Assembly (NCBI RefSeq): GCF_001865675.1
Contig: NZ_CP011319.1
Span: forward strand, 372,001 to 436,000
Length of the DNA: 64,000 nt
From: Janthinobacterium sp. 1_2014MBL_MicDiv
GTDB lineage: Bacteria; Pseudomonadota; Gammaproteobacteria; Burkholderiales; Burkholderiaceae_D
Direction: 5' to 3'
In this document: one piece after another, positions 60,599 through 64,000 of the stretch
Layout: every line of letters starts with the position of its first letter
Position numbering within the stretch: position 1 is the stretch's first letter
Made by a program: the position numbers and the translations under genes
The notes under the pieces: generated by a model
What the model was told of the DNA's origin: nothing
The model's database searches: none
What the model saw: the letters and a program-made list of their open reading frames with translations, nothing else

Positions 60599-61678
60599 AT
60601 GAGTAAATTTTATCCGCTGTCCGTGGCAAACGTGCGCAATGAAACGCGCGACACCATCGCCGTCACGTTCGCCGTGCCGGCCGAGCTGGAACAGCAGTTC
60701 CGCTTCCAGCAGGGCCAGCACCTGACCCTGCGCGCCAATATCAATGCGGAAGACGTGCGCCGCTCGTATTCGATCTGCTCGGCGGTGCAGGACGGCACCC
60801 TGCGCGTGGCCATCAAGCGCACGCCGGGCGGCGCTTTTTCGACCTGGGCCAACGACACCCTGAAAGCGGGCGCCACCATCGAGGTGATGCCGCCCATGGG
60901 CCACTTCAACGTGCCGCTCGACTGCGTCAACCGCAAGCACTACCTGGCTTTCGCGGCCGGCAGCGGCATCACGCCCATCCTCTCCATCATCAAGACCACC
61001 TTGCTGACGGAACCCCTGAGCCGTTTCACGCTGTTTTACGGCAACCGCGCCTCGTCCTCCGTCATCTTCAAGGAAGAACTGACGGACTTGAAGGATGTGT
61101 ACCTGGAGCGCCTGAACCTCGTGTATGTGATGAGCCGCGAGCAGCAGGACATCGAATTGTTCAACGGCCGCATCACGCAGGAAAAATGCGAGCAGTTCCT
61201 GCAGCACTGGATCAAGGTCGAGGACTACGACAACGCCTTCATCTGTGGCCCGGAAGACATGATGCTGGGCGTCTCCGCCGCCCTGCAGGCGGCCGGCATG
61301 CCGAAGCAGAATATCAAGATCGAACTGTTCGCGGCCAGCATCCCGAAAAACGCCCACAAGCCGCGCGCCCAGCTGGACGCGGGCGTCGTGCAGGAAACGG
61401 AAGTGACCGTCATCATGGACGGCAACCACACCACCTTCACGATGGACAAGGACAAGGAATCCATCCTCGACGCCGGCCTGCGTCAGGGCATCGACATGCG
61501 CTACTCGTGCAAGGGCGGCGTGTGCTCCACCTGCCGCTGCAAGATAATCGACGGCAAGGTCGAGATGGACGTCAACTACGCGCTGGAAGATTATGAAGTG
61601 GCGCGCGGTTTCGTCCTCAGCTGCCAGAGCTTCCCGCTGACCGACAAGGTCGTCGTCGACTTCGACCAGGCAGAATAA
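60599..61678 (+). CDS. paaE: phenylacetyl-CoA epoxidase reductase subunit PaaE
   Basis: 359 residues. A flavin-binding ferredoxin-reductase region (RRSYSICSA, AGSGITPILSIIK) and NAD(P)H region (FICGPEDMMLGVSAALQAAG) precede a plant-type 2Fe-2S domain with CKGGVCSTCRCK and a fourth cysteine in VLSCQSFP. It passes electrons from NADPH to PaaA. ATG after CTGGAG; 39 bases after paaD. Confidence 0.96.
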   Translation: MSKFYPLSVANVRNETRDTIAVTFAVPAELEQQFRFQQGQHLTLRANINAEDVRRSYSICSAVQDGTLRVAIKRTPGGAFSTWANDTLKAGATIEVMPPMGHFNVPLDCVNRKHYLAFAAGSGITPILSIIKTTLLTEPLSRFTLFYGNRASSSVIFKEELTDLKDVYLERLNLVYVMSREQQDIELFNGRITQEKCEQFLQHWIKVEDYDNAFICGPEDMMLGVSAALQAAGMPKQNIKIELFAASIPKNAHKPRAQLDAGVVQETEVTVIMDGNHTTFTMDKDKESILDAGLRQGIDMRYSCKGGVCSTCRCKIIDGKVEMDVNYALEDYEVARGFVLSCQSFPLTDKVVVDFDQAE

Positions 61679-61728
61679 AGCCGGCGCAGGGCTGGTGCCC
61701 TGCCGTACCCATTAAAAAGCGAGACGCC

Positions 61729-62520
61729 ATGAGCTACCAAAACATCCTCTTCACCATCGAGCAGGGCATCGCCACGCTCACCCTGAACCGCCCCGACAAA
61801 CTCAATAGCTTTACCCAGGCCATGCACGAGGAAGTGCGCGACGCCATCGCCAAGGTCAACGCCGACAGCGCCGTGCGCGTCTTCGTGCTGACGGGTGCGG
61901 GGCGCGGCTTTTGCGCGGGGCAGGACTTGTCCGACCGCGCCGTGGAGCCGGGTTCGAAAGGCGTGGACCTGGGCGAGTCGGTGGAAAAAAACTATGCGCC
62001 GCTGGTGCTGGCCCTGAAGGCCTTGCCGATGCCCGTGATCTGCGCCGTCAATGGCGTGGCGGCGGGCGCGGGAGCCAACCTGGCCCTGGCCTGCGATATC
62101 GTCATCGCCGGCAAGTCGGCCAGCTTCGTCGAGGTGTTCTGCAAGCTGGGCCTGATCCCGGACACGGGCGGCACCTTCTTCCTGCCGCGCCTGATCGGTT
62201 CCGCGCGTGCCATGGGCCTGGCCATGCTCGGTGAAAAACTGACGGCGGAAAAAGCGGAAGACTGGGGCCTGATCTGGAAATGCGTGGACGACGCGCAGCT
62301 GGCGGAAGAAACGCAGAAATTGGCCGTGCACTTTTCCACGGCGCCGACCAAGGGCCTGGCGTTCACCAAGCAGGCGCTGGCCGCCAGCGGCGCCAACACC
62401 CTGCCGCAGCAGCTGGCGCTGGAAGCGCGCATGATGAGCGAACTCGGTAACAGCGACGATTACCGCGAAGGCGTGGCCTCCTTCATGGAAAAGCGCGCAC
62501 CGCAATTCAAGGGACACTGA
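61729..62520 (+). CDS. paaG: ring 1,2-epoxyphenylacetyl-CoA isomerase PaaG
   Basis: 263 residues, crotonase fold: LTGAGRGFCAGQDLSDR forms the oxyanion hole, VNGVAAGAGANLALACDIVI and KLGLIPDTGGTFFLPRLIGS follow. It converts the epoxide to the oxepin-CoA. Alignment from memory with E. coli PaaG is close over its whole length, including SADYREGV/DDYREGV near the end; the paralogue PaaF, a hydratase, would differ here. Two bases separate its stop from paaH. Confidence 0.9.
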   Translation: MSYQNILFTIEQGIATLTLNRPDKLNSFTQAMHEEVRDAIAKVNADSAVRVFVLTGAGRGFCAGQDLSDRAVEPGSKGVDLGESVEKNYAPLVLALKALPMPVICAVNGVAAGAGANLALACDIVIAGKSASFVEVFCKLGLIPDTGGTFFLPRLIGSARAMGLAMLGEKLTAEKAEDWGLIWKCVDDAQLAEETQKLAVHFSTAPTKGLAFTKQALAASGANTLPQQLALEARMMSELGNSDDYREGVASFMEKRAPQFKGH

Positions 62521-62521
62521 T

Positions 62522-64000
62522 ATGACCGCATTGGCACACAACAGCATTGTCGCCGTCATTGGCAGCGGCGCCATGGGCGCCGGCATCGCGCAGGTGGCCG
62601 CTGCCGCCGGCTACCGCGTAAAGCTGTACGACACGCGCGCGGAAGCCGTCAGCAAGGCCTTGCTGGATATCGGCAAGATGTATGCGAAGCTGGCCGAGAA
62701 GGGCCGCATGACGGCTGACGACGCGGCGGCCGCCACGGCGCGCCTGCAGGCGGCGGGCAGCCTGGCCGACGTGGCTGACGCTTCCCTGGTGGTGGAAGCC
62801 ATCGTGGAAAACCTCGACGTCAAGCGCGGCCTGTTCGCCGAGCTCGAAGCGGTGGTCAGCGACGACTGCATCCTGGCGACGAATACCTCGTCGATTTCCG
62901 TTACGGCGATTGCCGCCAGGCTGCGCCGCCCGGAACGCCTGGTCGGCATGCATTTCTTTAACCCGGTGCCCTTGATGGCGCTGGTCGAGGTGATCAGTGG
63001 CCTGGCCACCAGCGCGCAAGTCGCCGCCACCGTCCACGATACGTCGATTGCCTGGGGCAAGAACCCCGTGCATGCGAAATCGACGCCGGGCTTCATCGTC
63101 AACCGGGTCGCCCGTCCGTTTTACGCGGAAGGCTGGCGCTTGCTGAACGAGCAGGCGGGCGACGCCGCCACCATCGACGCCGTGCTGCGCGAAGCGGGCG
63201 GCTTCCGCATGGGACCATTCGAATTGATGGACCTGATCGGCCACGACGTGAATTTCTCCGTCACGCAATCCGTGTTCGGCGCCTATTTCAACGATCCGCG
63301 CTTCACGCCGTCCGTGCTGCAGCAGGAAATGGTCAACGCGGGCTTCCTGGGCCGCAAATCTGGCCGCGGCTTCTACCCATATGGCGAAGGCGCGGCCGCT
63401 CCCGTGGCGCAGGCGGAAGGTCCGCAGCCGAAGCCGGAGTTCGTTGCCATCTCGGCGGCCATCGGCAGCGACGGGCGCGGCCACAGCGGCATTGTGCATA
63501 GCCTGGTGCAGCGCCTCGAGCACGCCGGCCTCACTGTCAGCCGCCGCGTCGTGCAGGAAGGCGAAACATGCGATGAAGCGCCCGCCCTGCATTGCAACGG
63601 CGCCGCGATCTACCTTACCGACGGGCGCAGCGCCACCCAGCGCGCGCACGACAACCAGCATCCGGACACGGTGCTGTTCGACCTGGCACTCGATTACGCC
63701 GCTGCCAAGCGAATCGCCGTGGCGCGCGCCGACCAGTGCAGCGACGCGGCCTATGCGGCTGCCGTGGGCCTGTTCCAGGCCGCCGGTTTCATCGTGACCC
63801 GCCTGGACGACGTGCCTGGCCTGGCTGTCATGCGCACCGTGGCCATGCTGGCCAACGAGGCGGCAGACGCCGTCAACCAGGGCGTGTGCACCGTGGCCGC
63901 CGTCGATATCGCCATGCAGAAGGGCGTCAATTACCCGCGCGGACCGCTGGCCTGGGCCGACCAGGTGGGCGTTGCCCACATCGTGACCGTGCTGCACAAC
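62522..64000 (+). CDS. paaH: 3-hydroxyadipyl-CoA dehydrogenase PaaH, cut by window edge
   Basis: At least 493 residues, running off the right end. Rossmann motif VAVIGSGAMGAGIAQVAAAA, NTSSISVTAIAARLRRPERL, GMHFFNPVPLMALVEVISG and KSTPGFIVNRVARPFY identify the 3-hydroxyacyl-CoA dehydrogenase family; a second C-terminal dehydrogenase domain follows (VMRTVAMLANEAADAVNQGV). In the paa operon its substrate is 3-hydroxyadipyl-CoA, oxidised with NAD. The only upstream ATG, 62522, lies two bases after paaG. Confidence 0.93.
   Translation, partial: MTALAHNSIVAVIGSGAMGAGIAQVAAAAGYRVKLYDTRAEAVSKALLDIGKMYAKLAEKGRMTADDAAAATARLQAAGSLADVADASLVVEAIVENLDVKRGLFAELEAVVSDDCILATNTSSISVTAIAARLRRPERLVGMHFFNPVPLMALVEVISGLATSAQVAATVHDTSIAWGKNPVHAKSTPGFIVNRVARPFYAEGWRLLNEQAGDAATIDAVLREAGGFRMGPFELMDLIGHDVNFSVTQSVFGAYFNDPRFTPSVLQQEMVNAGFLGRKSGRGFYPYGEGAAAPVAQAEGPQPKPEFVAISAAIGSDGRGHSGIVHSLVQRLEHAGLTVSRRVVQEGETCDEAPALHCNGAAIYLTDGRSATQRAHDNQHPDTVLFDLALDYAAAKRIAVARADQCSDAAYAAAVGLFQAAGFIVTRLDDVPGLAVMRTVAMLANEAADAVNQGVCTVAAVDIAMQKGVNYPRGPLAWADQVGVAHIVTVLHN

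Noticed and set aside
62507..63997. Minus-strand frame of 496 codons opposite paaH
   Set aside because: Shadow; the plus strand encodes a full dehydrogenase Rossmann motif and continues the paa operon.
1..64000. Mobile elements, integrons, prophage, CRISPR, toxin-antitoxin or defence islands
   Set aside because: No transposase, integrase, recombinase, phage structural gene, regularly spaced repeat array or defence nuclease was found; gene content is core and catabolic chromosome.
1..64000. tRNA or rRNA genes
   Set aside because: No tRNA-like cloverleaf with GTTCRA arm or rRNA signature was noticed in the short intergenic spaces. A covariance-model scan would be decisive.

Overview
The window looks like the chromosome of a GC-rich betaproteobacterium, most probably of the family Oxalobacteraceae (Janthinobacterium/Duganella/Massilia-like). 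The evidence is the strong GC bias at third codon positions, the DNA polymerase II gene, a PEP-CTERM surface protein, a DUF2863 protein (a Burkholderiales-type family, named from memory), the yjgA-pmbA-mog neighbourhood, and complete hut and paa catabolic clusters. It is ordinary, densely packed chromosome. I see no rRNA, tRNA, CRISPR, insertion sequence, prophage or integrase, and no gap above 300 bases without a gene.

Layout. 1-5.5 kb: the 5' part of polB (running off the left edge), a divergent acyl-CoA ligase, a PEP-CTERM choice-of-anchor-A protein and a GT39-type membrane glycosyltransferase. 5.6-8 kb: rpmE2, rho and trxA, all on the minus strand, with a structured element between rho and its terminator. 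8.2-12.2 kb: a phosphorelay pair, a four-PAS hybrid kinase with its own receiver and HPt domains, followed by a one-domain response regulator. 12.4-28.3 kb: histidine utilisation. hutC stands apart and is followed by ada with a coupled 2-oxoglutarate oxygenase, mscS, a GNAT and an exported amidohydrolase. Then comes hutU-hutH-hutG-hutF-hutD-hutI and a fused binding-protein/permease transporter, behind a promoter whose 17-bp spacer is a palindrome of HutC-operator type. The five enzymes give the five-step route from histidine to glutamate and formate.

28.3-39.6 kb: a mixed stretch with three short genes below usual annotation cut-offs, a possible sRNA, a DMT exporter coupled to a GNAT, a glycine-zipper lipoprotein, an Mpo1-like protein, two DNA glycosylases (hypoxanthine-DNA glycosylase type and Mpg), DUF2863 and HDOD proteins, and a chemoreceptor next to a free-standing Cache protein. 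39.8-47.6 kb: a KamA-family radical SAM enzyme paired with an MFS carrier, an exported serine hydrolase, a coupled FAH/carboxymuconolactone-decarboxylase pair, and a trypsin-like protease gene broken by one extra T in a T6 run. 47.6-51.1 kb: esterase, mog and yjgA, divergent from pmbA.

51.3-55.1 kb: a TonB-dependent receptor followed directly by a probably Tat-exported class V PLP enzyme, an arrangement reminiscent of periplasmic siderophore tailoring (PvdN). 55.1-64 kb: an M14 carboxypeptidase, a small coiled-coil protein, the repressor paaX and the divergent phenylacetate operon paaABCDE-paaG-paaH, the last gene cut by the right edge.

All identifications come from reading protein motifs and remembered family features. 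No database search was possible. Many genes start downstream of their longest open frame; starts were chosen from Shine-Dalgarno spacing and family length, and are stated where they matter.
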